DNA of 64,000 nucleotides from Bacillota bacterium (GCA_023391635.1 JAEWAQ010000076.1:158601-222600), one strand, 5' to 3'; numbered from the stretch's first letter, positions 23,996 through 32,843 are shown. Program-made: numbers and translations. Notes: generated by a model from the letters alone, not told the origin.

Positions 23996-25741
23996 ATGAG
24001 CGCGCATAGTGCAACGCTGAAATCCAAAGAAGATTTGATTGGCAAATGGAGCAAGTCGGAAGTAATATCAGGTTCCGAAATGCTGCTCCGCAGTTTACTG
24101 TTGGAGGGCGTGGATTGCGTGTTCGGCTATCCGGGCGGCGCCGTACTGTACATTTATGACGCCATGTATGGATTTTCCGACTTCAACCATCTGCTGACCC
24201 GCCACGAGCAAGGCGCGATTCACGCGGCGGACGGCTATGCCCGTTCGACCGGCAAAGTCGGCGTATGCATCGCCACTTCGGGGCCGGGAGCGACGAACGT
24301 CGTCACCGGCATTGCTACGGCTTATATGGATTCGGTGCCGCTGGTCGTCATCACCGGCAACGTCGCGACGCATCTGATCGGTACCGACGCGTTCCAGGAA
24401 GCCGATATCGTCGGAATCACGATGCCGATCACGAAGCATAGCTATCTCGTTCGGGAAGCATCCGAGCTGCCCCGAATCATACACGAGGCTTTCCATATTG
24501 CGAATACCGGGCGCAAGGGGCCGGTGCTTATCGACATTCCGAAGGATGTGTCGGCGCAGAAGGCGCTGTTCCAGCCGGTGACCGAAGTCAATCTGCGCGG
24601 CTACAACCCGACGGTTCTGCCGAACCGGAATCAAGTCGACAAGATGCTTCGCGCCATCGAGGAAGCCGAGCGGCCGCTGCTCCTGGTCGGAGGCGGCGCG
24701 GTCTATTCCGGAGCGCACGAGGAACTGTACGAATTCATCGAGAAGACGGAAATTCCGATCACGACGACGCTGCTCGGACTCGGGGCGTTCCCGAGCGGGC
24801 ATGAGCTGCATCTCGGCCTTCCGGGTATGCATGGTACATGGACGGCGAATAACGCGATCCAGAACGCGGATCTGCTGATCAGCGTCGGTGCCCGATTCGA
24901 CGATCGCGTGACCGGCAAGCTGTCGGGCTTCGCGCCGAAGGCGAAGATCGTACACATCGACATCGATCCGGCGGAGATCGGCAAGAACGTGCCGACGGAT
25001 ATTCCGATCGTCGGCGACGTCAAGGCAGTGCTTCAGGTTGCCAATGGAGCCGCGAAGCGTGCGGGCAAGGCCGATGCCTGGCGCAAGCAGCTGAGCGAGT
25101 GGAAAGCGGCCAAGCCGTTCAAGTATATCGATTCCACTACGGAGCTCAAGCCGCAGTGGGTCGTGCAGATGATCCATGAGACGACAAACGGCGATGCCAT
25201 CGTAACGACGGACGTCGGACAGCACCAGATGTGGGCAGCGCAATATTATCCGTTCAAAAAGCCGCGTTCCTGGGTTACATCAGGGGGACTTGGTACGATG
25301 GGCTTCGGATTCCCTTCCGCGATCGGCGCGAAGATGGGCAATCCCGACCGCACCGTCGTCTCGATCAACGGCGACGGCGGCATGCAGATGTGCGCGCAGG
25401 AGCTGGCGATCTGCTCCATCAACAACATTCCGGTCAAGGTAGCCATCTTGAATAACCAAGTGCTTGGCATGGTGCGGCAGTGGCAGGAGCTCATTCACGA
25501 GAATCGCTTCAGTCACATCGACCTGGCCGGCAGCCCGGACTTCGTCAAATTGGCGGAAGCTTACGGCGTGAAGGCGTTCCGTGCGACAAACAAGGAAGAA
25601 GCCCGCGCTGTATGGGAAGAAGCGCTTCGTCATCCCGGTCCGGCCGTGGTGGATTTCGTTGTCCGCCGCGACGAGAACGTGTACCCGATGGTTACCCAGG
25701 GCAGCACGATCGATCAAATGATTATGGGGGATTCCGAATGA
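23996..25741 (+). CDS. ilvB: Acetolactate synthase, large (catalytic) subunit
   Basis: The 581-residue thiamine-diphosphate enzyme condenses pyruvate with pyruvate or 2-oxobutyrate in valine, leucine and isoleucine synthesis. VFGYPGGAVLYIYDAM and the catalytic Glu in RHEQGAIHAADGYARSTGK form the pyrimidine-binding region. RFDDRVTGK and a TPP motif beginning NGDGGMQMCAQELA and ending LNN are also present. AAAGGAGG lies 7 nt before the ATG at 23996. Its last bases overlap ilvN (ATGA). Expression is controlled by the T-box leader. Confidence 0.97.
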   Translation: MSAHSATLKSKEDLIGKWSKSEVISGSEMLLRSLLLEGVDCVFGYPGGAVLYIYDAMYGFSDFNHLLTRHEQGAIHAADGYARSTGKVGVCIATSGPGATNVVTGIATAYMDSVPLVVITGNVATHLIGTDAFQEADIVGITMPITKHSYLVREASELPRIIHEAFHIANTGRKGPVLIDIPKDVSAQKALFQPVTEVNLRGYNPTVLPNRNQVDKMLRAIEEAERPLLLVGGGAVYSGAHEELYEFIEKTEIPITTTLLGLGAFPSGHELHLGLPGMHGTWTANNAIQNADLLISVGARFDDRVTGKLSGFAPKAKIVHIDIDPAEIGKNVPTDIPIVGDVKAVLQVANGAAKRAGKADAWRKQLSEWKAAKPFKYIDSTTELKPQWVVQMIHETTNGDAIVTTDVGQHQMWAAQYYPFKKPRSWVTSGGLGTMGFGFPSAIGAKMGNPDRTVVSINGDGGMQMCAQELAICSINNIPVKVAILNNQVLGMVRQWQELIHENRFSHIDLAGSPDFVKLAEAYGVKAFRATNKEEARAVWEEALRHPGPAVVDFVVRRDENVYPMVTQGSTIDQMIMGDSE

Positions 25742-26220
25742 GCAAACATACGATCTCCATTCTCGTTAACGACCAACCCGGCGTCATGCAGCGGGTGTCG
25801 GGACTGTTCGGCCGGCGCGGCTTCAACATCGAGAGCATTACGGTGGGCTCGTCGGAGGAGACTGGACTGTCGCGCATGGTTATCGTCACTTCCGGCGACG
25901 ACCGGACGATGGAGCAGGTGCAGAAGCAGTTGTACAAGTTGATCGACGTCATCAAAGTCGTCGACGTCAGCGCGAATCCGATGGTGGCGCGGGAGCTGGG
26001 CTTGATTAAGGTGAACGCGGAGCCTTCCGCGCGCCCCGAAATTCTTGGCGTCGTGGAGACGTTCCGCGCCGCGATCGTCGACATCGGCCCGTCCACGCTG
26101 ATGGTGCAGGTCGTCGGCGATACCGAGAAGATCGACGCGATGGTCGAACTGCTCAAGCCGTACGGCATCCGCGAGCTGTCGCGCACCGGCGTCACCGCCA
26201 TGGCGCGCGGCAACCGCTGA
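25738..26220 (+). CDS. ilvN: Acetolactate synthase, small (regulatory) subunit
   Basis: The 160-residue subunit starts with an ACT domain (ISILVNDQPGVMQRVSGLFG, then FNIESITVG) and continues with the usual C-terminal domain (RELGLIKVN, VVGDTEKIDAMVELLKPYGI). It binds IlvB and gives valine feedback inhibition. The ATG overlaps the ilvB stop, so production of the two subunits is coupled. The next 500 bp carry repeats and a folded leader before ilvC. Confidence 0.96.
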   Translation: MSKHTISILVNDQPGVMQRVSGLFGRRGFNIESITVGSSEETGLSRMVIVTSGDDRTMEQVQKQLYKLIDVIKVVDVSANPMVARELGLIKVNAEPSARPEILGVVETFRAAIVDIGPSTLMVQVVGDTEKIDAMVELLKPYGIRELSRTGVTAMARGNR

Positions 26221-26246
26221 GACGAGTGATGTGGGGGTTGGGCATT

Positions 26247-26505
26247 GAAAGTGCCTAAATCCCACCTCAGTCGGCTAGGGGCAAAGATTTAGGCACTAAA
26301 AGTACCTAAATCTCGCCGAAGCCGGCTAGGTGCGCAGAGTTAGGTACCAAAAGTACCTAAATCTCGCCGAAGTCGACTATGAGCTCAGATTTAGGCACTA
26401 AAAGTACCTAAATCTCGCCGAAGCCGACTATGAGTGCAGAGTTAGGCACTAAAAGTACCTAAATCTTGTCGAAGTCGGCAGGGCACTTGCCAAAGCCGGG
26501 AATTT
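26247..26505. repeat. 51-bp tandem repeat, five copies, inside the ilv operon
   Basis: Units begin at 26247, 26298, 26349, 26400 and 26451, an exact 51-bp period; the last is partly eroded. Each unit opens with AAAAGTACCTAAATC, continues CGCCGAAG and a CGGCTA/CGACTA block, and ends TTAGGCACT or TTAGGTACC. Across each junction the sequence forms an inverted repeat, perfect at one junction: TTAGGTAC-CAAAA-GTACCTAA. In RNA this gives a regular series of small hairpins between ilvN and ilvC. Unlike CRISPR there are no unique spacers. Confidence 0.93.
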
Positions 26506-26557
26506 TAGCGAAAATTGAGGATGGCTGTTACAAGCAACTGCAGGAAGAAACCAACTT

Positions 26558-26688
26558 TCGAAGCGGGGGTTCGAGGTTCGGACCGACACTCGCGTTACCG
26601 GGTACAATCTGATTCGACCGGCAGGCCAAACACGAGACGACCGATCGGCCTGCCAGACAAGTGTCCGCGCTTGGAACGCCCGCTTCGA
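26558..26688 (+). promoter_or_regulatory. Folded leader upstream of ilvC
   Basis: TCGAAGCGGG (26558-26567) pairs with CCCGCTTCGA (26679-26688), extended after one mismatch by GTTC/GAAC. Nested inside are GACAC/GTGTC (26585-26589 with 26661-26665) and GGCAGGCC/GGCCTGCC (26620-26627 with 26647-26654). The result is one long branched stem that ends 28 nt before the ilvC ribosome site. No T-run follows, so it is not a plain terminator. It could control ilvC translation, stability or processing; no known class was recognised. Confidence 0.55.
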
Positions 26689-26734
26689 GGGTTAGATCAA
26701 CAGGCAAGCCAATTCTAAGGAGGCACGCATTATC

Positions 26735-27727
26735 ATGGCAGTAAATCTGTTCCACGAGAAAGACGCCGATCTCGGTGCGCTGAAAGGCAAGACGATCGCC
26801 GTCATCGGGTACGGCAGCCAAGGACACGCCCAAGCCCAAAACTTGAGAGACAGCGGCTTGTCCGTCATCATCGGTCTTCGCAATGGCAAATCCGCGGATA
26901 AGGCCCGCAATGATGGCTTCGAAGTGCTGTCCGTCGCGGACGCGACGCGCAAAGCCGACGTCGTGCAAATTCTGATGCCGGACGAGACGCAAGCTTCCGT
27001 CTACAAGAACGAGATCGAGCCGAACCTGAAGAAGGGTGCCGCGCTCATGTTCTCCCACGGCTTCAACGTTCACTTCGGCCAGATCGTCGCTCCTGCCGAC
27101 GCTGACGTATTACTCGTCGCCCCGAAATCGCCGGGCCATATGGTTCGCCGCACTTATGTCGAAGGCTTCGGCGTACCGGGCCTGATCGCCGTTCACCAGA
27201 ACGGAACGGGCAAGGCGTTCGAGATCGGCATGGCTTATGCCAAGGGTATCGGCTGCACGCGCGCGGGCGTCATCGAAACGTCCTTCAAAGAAGAAACCGA
27301 AACGGACCTGTTCGGCGAACAAGCCGTGCTGTGCGGCGGCGCATCCGCGCTGGTCAAAGCCGGATTCGAAACGCTCGTTGAAGCAGGCTATGCGCCTGAA
27401 ATGGCTTACTTCGAGTGCCTGCACGAGCTGAAGCTGATCGTTGACCTGATGTACGAAGGCGGACTCGCATCCATGCGCGATTCCATCTCCAATACGGCGG
27501 AATACGGCGATTATGTCACTGGACCCCGGATCGTGACGGACGAAACGAAGAAAGCGATGAAAGCTGTTCTGGCCGATATTCAAGCCGGACGCTTCGCGCG
27601 CGATTTCATCCTCGAGAACCAGTCGGGCCGTGCCTTCCTGACGGCTACCCGCCGCAACGAAGCCGAGCATCCGATCGAAGTCGTCGGCGCGCAGCTGCGC
27701 GGCATGATGCATTGGATCAATAAATAA
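26735..27727 (+). CDS. ilvC: Ketol-acid reductoisomerase
   Basis: The 330-residue class I enzyme converts acetolactate or acetohydroxybutyrate to the dihydroxy acids using NADPH and magnesium. GYGSQGHAQAQNLRDSG is the Rossmann motif (about 25-41), and LMPDETQ, PKSPGHMVRR and SFKEETETDLFGEQAVLCGG carry the metal and substrate residues. AAGGAGG precedes the ATG. It is third in the ilv-leu run, separated from ilvN by 514 bp of repeats and structured sequence. Confidence 0.97.
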   Translation: MAVNLFHEKDADLGALKGKTIAVIGYGSQGHAQAQNLRDSGLSVIIGLRNGKSADKARNDGFEVLSVADATRKADVVQILMPDETQASVYKNEIEPNLKKGAALMFSHGFNVHFGQIVAPADADVLLVAPKSPGHMVRRTYVEGFGVPGLIAVHQNGTGKAFEIGMAYAKGIGCTRAGVIETSFKEETETDLFGEQAVLCGGASALVKAGFETLVEAGYAPEMAYFECLHELKLIVDLMYEGGLASMRDSISNTAEYGDYVTGPRIVTDETKKAMKAVLADIQAGRFARDFILENQSGRAFLTATRRNEAEHPIEVVGAQLRGMMHWINK

Positions 27728-27755
27728 ATTCATCAAGATACCCAGTTTTGCCATG

Positions 27756-27794
27756 AGGCTGTCCCTCCTAGTCTTGCGACTTGACGGGCAGCCT
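27756..27794 (+). other. Stem-loop between ilvC and leuA
   Basis: AGGCTGTCC (27756-27764) pairs with GGGCAGCCT (27786-27794) with one G-U pair; a small AGTC-TTGC-GACT hairpin lies in the loop. TTGCTTGTTG follows. It may be a partial terminator that lowers leuA expression or a processing site. Confidence 0.5.
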
Positions 27795-27834
27795 TGCTTG
27801 TTGAAAGTAACGAGGAGGTGCGACACACCGGGCC

Positions 27835-29385
27835 ATGCGTAAAATCTATTTGTTCGACACCACGCTGCGCGACGGGGAGCAGTCCCCGGGGGTGAACCTG
27901 AACACCCAGGAGAAAGTGGAGATCGCGCTGCAGCTCGAGAAGCTCGGCATCGATCGGATCGAAGCCGGCTTCCCGGCGGCGTCTCCCGGCGATCTCGCCG
28001 CCGTCAACGCCGTGGCGCGCGCAGTCAAGAACGCGACGGTCATCGGCCTGTCCCGTTCCCGCGAGCCGGATATCGATGCCGTGCGCGAAGCGCTGAAGGG
28101 TGCGCAAGATCCGTGCATCCACCTGTTCCTGGCGACATCGCCGATCCACCGCAAGCACAAGTTGCGGATGGAGAAGGAACAAGTGCTGGAGACGGCGGAG
28201 AAGGCGATCCGCTATGCCAAGCAATACTTCGACAAGATTGAGTTTTCGCCGGAGGACGCAGGCCGCACCGAGCTCGACTTCCTGTGCGAAGTGACGGAGA
28301 TGGCGATCCGCGCCGGCGCGACCGTCGTCAACATTCCGGACACCGTCGGCTACATGACGCCTTACGAGTTCGGCAACATTTTCAAGACGCTCAAGGAGAA
28401 AGTGCCGGGCATCGAGCGCATCCAGCTGTCTGCGCACTGCCACGACGATCTCGGCATGGCGACGGCGAACGCGCTGGCGGCCGTGCTGAACGGCGCCGAC
28501 CAGATCGAAGGCACGATCAACGGTATCGGCGAGCGGGCCGGCAATACGGCACTGGAGGAAGTGGCGCTGGCGCTCGAGACGCGCTCGGCTTACTTCGAGG
28601 CGAAGACCTCGCTGAATCTGCAGGAGATCGCCCGCACGAGCCGTCTGGTCAGCAAGCTGACGGGCATGGTCGTGCCGGGCAACAAGGCGATCGTCGGCGC
28701 CAACGCCTTCGCGCACGAGTCCGGTATCCACCAGGACGGCATGCTGAAGGAGAAGACGACGTACGAGATCATCTCGCCGGAGACGATCGGTCTGAAGGAG
28801 AGCAAGCTCGTCATGGGCAAGCATTCCGGCCGCCATGCGTTCCGCGAGAAGCTGATCGACCTGGGCTACGAAGATCTGACGGAAGATCAGGTGAACGCCG
28901 CATTCGGCAAGTTCAAGGATCTGGCCGACCGCAAGAAGACGGTCAGCGACGAGGATATTCGCGCGCTGCTCGAAGAGAAGCTGATCGAGACGCCGGAAGT
29001 GTTCGCGCTGGAGCACATCGTCGTTTCCTTCGACAGTCATGCGGTTCCATCCGCAGCCGTCCGGCTCAAGACCGCGCAAGGTATCCGCGAACACCGGTCT
29101 GAAGGCAACGGCTCGGTCGACGCGATCTACCAGGCGATCGATGCGCTGACGGACGAAGCCGTGGAGCTCGAAGATTATACGATCAAATCGGTCACGGACG
29201 GCACGGATGCGCTCGGCGAAGTGCACGTGCTGCTCAAGCAAGGCGACTTGACCGCGCAAGGACGCGGCGTAAGCACGGACATTCTCGAAGCGAGCGCCCG
29301 CGCTTACGTGGATGCCCTAAATCGGTTGCTCGACAAACGCAACGCGCCAGCCCGCAGCCGTCGTGACAACGTCACGCTGATCTAA
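27835..29385 (+). CDS. leuA: 2-Isopropylmalate synthase
   Basis: The 516-residue enzyme makes 2-isopropylmalate from acetyl-CoA and 2-oxoisovalerate. FDTTLRDGEQSPGVNL near the start carries the catalytic Arg and metal Asp; HCHDDLGMATAN gives the HxH metal site; GIGERAGNTALEEV is the LeuA signature. The C-terminal third is the LeuA allosteric (leucine) domain. The GGAGG site lies 16 nt from the ATG, longer than usual, but no other in-frame start fits. Confidence 0.96.
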   Translation: MRKIYLFDTTLRDGEQSPGVNLNTQEKVEIALQLEKLGIDRIEAGFPAASPGDLAAVNAVARAVKNATVIGLSRSREPDIDAVREALKGAQDPCIHLFLATSPIHRKHKLRMEKEQVLETAEKAIRYAKQYFDKIEFSPEDAGRTELDFLCEVTEMAIRAGATVVNIPDTVGYMTPYEFGNIFKTLKEKVPGIERIQLSAHCHDDLGMATANALAAVLNGADQIEGTINGIGERAGNTALEEVALALETRSAYFEAKTSLNLQEIARTSRLVSKLTGMVVPGNKAIVGANAFAHESGIHQDGMLKEKTTYEIISPETIGLKESKLVMGKHSGRHAFREKLIDLGYEDLTEDQVNAAFGKFKDLADRKKTVSDEDIRALLEEKLIETPEVFALEHIVVSFDSHAVPSAAVRLKTAQGIREHRSEGNGSVDAIYQAIDALTDEAVELEDYTIKSVTDGTDALGEVHVLLKQGDLTAQGRGVSTDILEASARAYVDALNRLLDKRNAPARSRRDNVTLI

Positions 29386-29414
29386 CAGCCTGAAGAAAGA
29401 AGTGGGGAATCCCT

Positions 29415-30611
29415 ATGGAATATCGTTATGCCGACCGACTCGGGAAATTCTCTTCATCGGCGGTTCGCGAAATATTGAAGCTGACGCAGCGCCAATCGAT
29501 CATCTCGTTCGCAGGCGGACTGCCGGCCGAGGAGCATTTTCCGGTCGCGGCGATCGGCGAAGCGTTCGACAGGGTGATGGAGCAGGGCAACAAGGCGCTG
29601 CAGTACGGCTTGACGGAAGGCTACTTGCCGCTGCGTGAGAGCATCTGTCGCAGGATGGCCGCCAAGGGCATCCGCGTGACGCCCGACGACATGCTGATCA
29701 CGACGGGTTCCCAGCAGGGAATCGACCTGCTCACCAGGATCTATATCGATCCGGGCGACGTCATTCTCGTGGAAAGTCCGACCTATCTGTCGGCCATCCA
29801 GGTGTTCAACTCTTATGGCGCCAATCTCGTATCCGTACAGGGCGATGAAGACGGGATGGACCTGGACGACCTCGCGGCGAAGCTGCAGCAATACAAGCCG
29901 AAGATGGCCTACGTCATTCCGACGTTCTCCAACCCGACCGGCGGCGCATGGAGTCTGGAACGCCGCAAGGGCGTACTTGCATTGTGCCGGGAAGCCGGGA
30001 CGCTCATTCTCGAGGACGATCCGTACGGTGAGCTCAAATTCGGGGACGAATCCATCGTGTACCCGTCGCTCTTCTCGCTGGACCGCCATCCGGACAATTC
30101 ATGCGTCGTCTACACCAGCACCTTTTCCAAGACGGTCGCCCCGGCTCTTCGCACCGGCTGGGTGATGGCCGATCCCGGCCTCATCCGCAACCTGGCTCGC
30201 GCCAAGCAAGCGGCGGACCTGCACTCCAGCTCGCTCGATCAACAGACGCTGCATCAATTGATGGAGCGCTTCGACCTGGATGGGCACATCGCGTTCGTAC
30301 GCGGGGAATACGAGGCGCGGATGCTGCAGATGGCCGACCTGCTGACTGCGCAAGATTGGCCGGGCGTCACCTGGCGCAAGCCCAAGGGCGGCATGTTCTT
30401 CTGGGTGACGATGCCGGAGGGCATCGATTCCGCCGAACTGCTCAAGACTGCGGTGGAGCTCGGCGTCGCCTTCGTTCCGGGGGGGACGTTCTTCGCGGAT
30501 CGCCCGAAGGCGAATACGATGCGGCTTAATTTCACGCACAACGACACGGAAAACACGATTCGAGGCATGGAAAGAATGTCGAAAGCGATGGCTTCCGTAT
30601 TGGTAGGTTGA
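29415..30611 (+). CDS. PLP-dependent aminotransferase, fold type I (LysN/AAD-AT-like)
   Basis: The 398-residue protein belongs to the class I/II aminotransferases related to 2-aminoadipate aminotransferase. The PLP lysine is K239 in TSTFSKTVAPALRTGW. SFAGGLPAEEHFP, TTGSQQGIDLL, SPTYL, IPTFSNPTGG and ILEDDPYGEL are the usual cofactor and substrate motifs. It lies 29 bp after leuA; this suggests that it transaminates a 2-oxo acid of the pathway such as 2-oxoisocaproate, but that is inference. A terminator-like hairpin follows. Confidence 0.85.
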   Translation: MEYRYADRLGKFSSSAVREILKLTQRQSIISFAGGLPAEEHFPVAAIGEAFDRVMEQGNKALQYGLTEGYLPLRESICRRMAAKGIRVTPDDMLITTGSQQGIDLLTRIYIDPGDVILVESPTYLSAIQVFNSYGANLVSVQGDEDGMDLDDLAAKLQQYKPKMAYVIPTFSNPTGGAWSLERRKGVLALCREAGTLILEDDPYGELKFGDESIVYPSLFSLDRHPDNSCVVYTSTFSKTVAPALRTGWVMADPGLIRNLARAKQAADLHSSSLDQQTLHQLMERFDLDGHIAFVRGEYEARMLQMADLLTAQDWPGVTWRKPKGGMFFWVTMPEGIDSAELLKTAVELGVAFVPGGTFFADRPKANTMRLNFTHNDTENTIRGMERMSKAMASVLVG

Positions 30612-30629
30612 TCCAGACAAGGGAAGAAG

Positions 30630-30671
30630 AGAGCGGCTGCCGGTGTCCAAGCGACGGCGAAGCCGCTCTTT
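30630..30671 (+). terminator. Terminator after the aminotransferase gene
   Basis: AGAGCGGCT (30630-30638) pairs with AGCCGCTCT (30661-30669), with GCCG/CGGC inside, and is followed by TTT. It may end the ilv-leuA transcript, leaving GDPD and leuB to another promoter. Confidence 0.7.
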
Positions 30672-30737
30672 GGCGTTTAGCGGAACGGGGATAATGGGTA
30701 TAGGACAAGCATAGACTACGGCATGGGAGGGAGAGCC

Positions 30738-31577
30738 ATGTCCACTATGCTTGCTTTGCTGTTGACCTTCGTTACGCCTCTGTATCTGATGTCGCCGGCA
30801 CCGCCGCCGGTACCGGATTGGACCGAGTATTCGTTGATCGCGCACGGCATGGGCGGGATGGAAGGCGAGACGACGCTGACGAATTCGCGCGATGCATTCG
30901 TAGCCAATTACGAGAAAGGGTTTCGCGTGTTCGAGGCGGACCTGCGGCTGTCGTCCGACGGGCATCTCGTGGCACTGCACGACTGGACCGCCTTCCTGTA
31001 TGGCGCGCGCGGGCACGGCGAGCCGGATCCGAAGGACCGCAAGCCGATCGCGTGGTCGGCCTTCAAGTCTCTTAAGGTAGGCAAGAAATATCAAACGCTG
31101 GACATCTCCGACATCTTGCGGCTGCTCGAGCGCTATCCAGACGCGTACATCGTGACCGATACGAAGGACCGCACCCCGGATCTTGTCCGGCAACAATTCG
31201 CGTTGGTCGCGGACGCATTGGCTTCGTCTCTGCTGCCGGGCGTCGGAGAGCGGATCGTTCCGCAAATTTACAACCCCGAGATGTATGAGGTGCTGCAGGC
31301 GCTGTATCCATTTTCCTCTTACATTTATACACTCTACGGATCGAGCGTCACGGAGGCTGAAGTCATCCGTTTCGTGAAGAAGACGCCGAAGATCAAAGCC
31401 GTAACGATGCCTGAGAGCCGGGTCAGCGCGGCATTCGTAGCAAAGCTGTCCAAGCTTGGCGTCAGGACGTATACGCACACTGTGAACGATCCATCCGAAT
31501 ATGAAAAGTACCGCAAGCTGGGCATCGACGGGGTATACACGGATTTCTTGAAGCCGGATGAAGCTCATGCGCGATAG
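30738..31577 (+). CDS. Glycerophosphodiester phosphodiesterase-family exported protein
   Basis: The 279-residue protein begins with a short hydrophobic signal segment (MSTMLALLLTFVTPLYLMS). The GDPD barrel follows: AHGMGG in place of the common AHRG, ETTLTNSRDAF, FEADLRLSSDGHLVALHDW with metal Glu and Asp plus His, and VYTDF at the end. The Arg of the usual HRG is missing, so the active site may be altered. GGGAGGGA precedes the ATG. It sits between biosynthetic genes without an obvious link to them. Confidence 0.8.
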   Translation: MSTMLALLLTFVTPLYLMSPAPPPVPDWTEYSLIAHGMGGMEGETTLTNSRDAFVANYEKGFRVFEADLRLSSDGHLVALHDWTAFLYGARGHGEPDPKDRKPIAWSAFKSLKVGKKYQTLDISDILRLLERYPDAYIVTDTKDRTPDLVRQQFALVADALASSLLPGVGERIVPQIYNPEMYEVLQALYPFSSYIYTLYGSSVTEAEVIRFVKKTPKIKAVTMPESRVSAAFVAKLSKLGVRTYTHTVNDPSEYEKYRKLGIDGVYTDFLKPDEAHAR

Positions 31578-31691
31578 GTTCAGCCTATTAATTTGATAGA
31601 TTTTATCTATTTTGTCTCTGAGCCGAAAGTGTGAGAAAATGACCATAGACGTCCAGACGGACAATCGCAATCGGAGGAGTGTTGGACAGCT

Positions 31692-32771
31692 ATGGCAGAG
31701 ACGAAGAAAATTGCCGTAATCGCGGGCGACGGGATCGGTCCCGAGGTTGTCGCGGAAGCGGAGAAAGTATTAAAGCGCACGGAGGAATTGTTCGGCTATC
31801 GGTTCGAATTGACGCACGGCCTGTTCGGCGGCATCGCGATCGACGAGAAAGGAACGCCGCTGCCGCAGGATACGCTGGACATGTGCAAGCAGGCCGACGC
31901 CGTGCTGCTCGGCGCCGTCGGCGGTCCCAAATGGGACAACAACCCGAAGGAGCTGCGTCCGGAGACGGGGCTGCTCGGCATTCGCAAGGCGCTCGGCTTG
32001 TTCTCCAACATCCGCCCTGCGGTCGTGTTCGACTGCCTGAAGGATGCTTCTACGCTGAAGCCGGAAGTGTTGGAAGGTACGGACTTGATCGTCGTGCGCG
32101 AGCTGACAGGCGGCATCTATTTCGGCGAGAAGTTCCGCAGGGAGACGGCGAACGGTCAAGAAGCGGTGGATACTTGCGTATATAATGTAGCCGAAGTGGA
32201 GCGGATCGTCCGCCAGGCGTTCGAAGTGGCGCGCACCCGCCGCAAGAAGCTGGCTTCCGTCGACAAGGCGAACGTGCTGGAAACTTCCCGCTTATGGCGG
32301 GAAACAGTAAACCGGATCGCACCGGAATATCCGGATATCGAGGTGGAGCATGTGCTCGTGGACAATTGCGCCATGCAGCTGCTGCGCCGTCCTGCGAGCT
32401 TCGACGTCATCGTGACGGAGAACATGTTCGGCGACATCCTGAGCGATGAAGCGGCCATGCTCACCGGCTCGATCGGCATGCTCTCGTCCGCGTCGCTCGG
32501 CGAAGGCAGCTTCGGCTTGTACGAGCCGGTACACGGTTCCGCGCCGGACATCGCCGGCCAAGGCATCGCCAATCCGATCGCCACGATCCTGTCGGTTGCG
32601 CTCATGTTCCGTCTGACGTTCGGCTACGCCGAAGCGGCGGACGCGATCGAGCGCGCGGTCAAGCAGGTGCTGGACGCCGGTCATCGCACGGGCGATATCG
32701 CGACAGACCGCAGCAAGGCCATCGGCACGACGGCTATGGGCGACCTGATCGTGAATGCAATGTCACGATAA
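31692..32771 (+). CDS. leuB: 3-Isopropylmalate dehydrogenase
   Basis: The 359-residue NAD-dependent enzyme oxidises 3-isopropylmalate. AVIAGDGIGPEVVAEAEKVL is the N-terminus; LLGAVGGPKWD, RPETGLLGIRKALGLFSNIR, the DNCAMQL block, TENMFGDILSDEAAMLTGS and GLYEPVHGSAPDIAGQGIAN are the catalytic and cofactor motifs. GGAGGAG lies 11 nt before the ATG. leuC and leuD are not in this window, so the leucine pathway is split. Confidence 0.97.
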   Translation: MAETKKIAVIAGDGIGPEVVAEAEKVLKRTEELFGYRFELTHGLFGGIAIDEKGTPLPQDTLDMCKQADAVLLGAVGGPKWDNNPKELRPETGLLGIRKALGLFSNIRPAVVFDCLKDASTLKPEVLEGTDLIVVRELTGGIYFGEKFRRETANGQEAVDTCVYNVAEVERIVRQAFEVARTRRKKLASVDKANVLETSRLWRETVNRIAPEYPDIEVEHVLVDNCAMQLLRRPASFDVIVTENMFGDILSDEAAMLTGSIGMLSSASLGEGSFGLYEPVHGSAPDIAGQGIANPIATILSVALMFRLTFGYAEAADAIERAVKQVLDAGHRTGDIATDRSKAIGTTAMGDLIVNAMSR

Positions 32772-32780
32772 TTTCACAAT

Positions 32781-32795
32781 TTAAAATTATTCTAA
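32781..32795. promoter_or_regulatory. PerR-like box upstream of the peroxiredoxin gene
   Basis: TTAAAATTATTCTAA matches the 7-1-7 PerR consensus TTATAATNATTATAA at all but two positions. The B. subtilis ahpC gene is PerR-controlled, so a peroxide-responsive role is plausible. Fur-family boxes are similar, so the exact regulator is inferred. Confidence 0.6.
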
Positions 32796-32814
32796 ACTAA
32801 TATTCATTCTAATC

Positions 32815-32843
32815 TTGATTTTATCTTTGCCGAATGATACGAT
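32815..32843 (+). promoter_or_regulatory. Candidate promoter of the peroxiredoxin gene
   Basis: TTGATT (32815-32820), a 17-bp spacer and TACGAT (32838-32843), located 20 bp after the PerR-like box and about 60 bp before the start codon. Confidence 0.6.

Noticed and set aside
26247..26505. CRISPR array
   Set aside because: The copies are alike along the whole 51-bp unit; there are no unique spacers, and no cas genes lie in the window.
27733..29259. Long minus-strand open frame opposite leuA
   Set aside because: Same reason: it mirrors the codon pattern of leuA and has no recognisable domain or start site.
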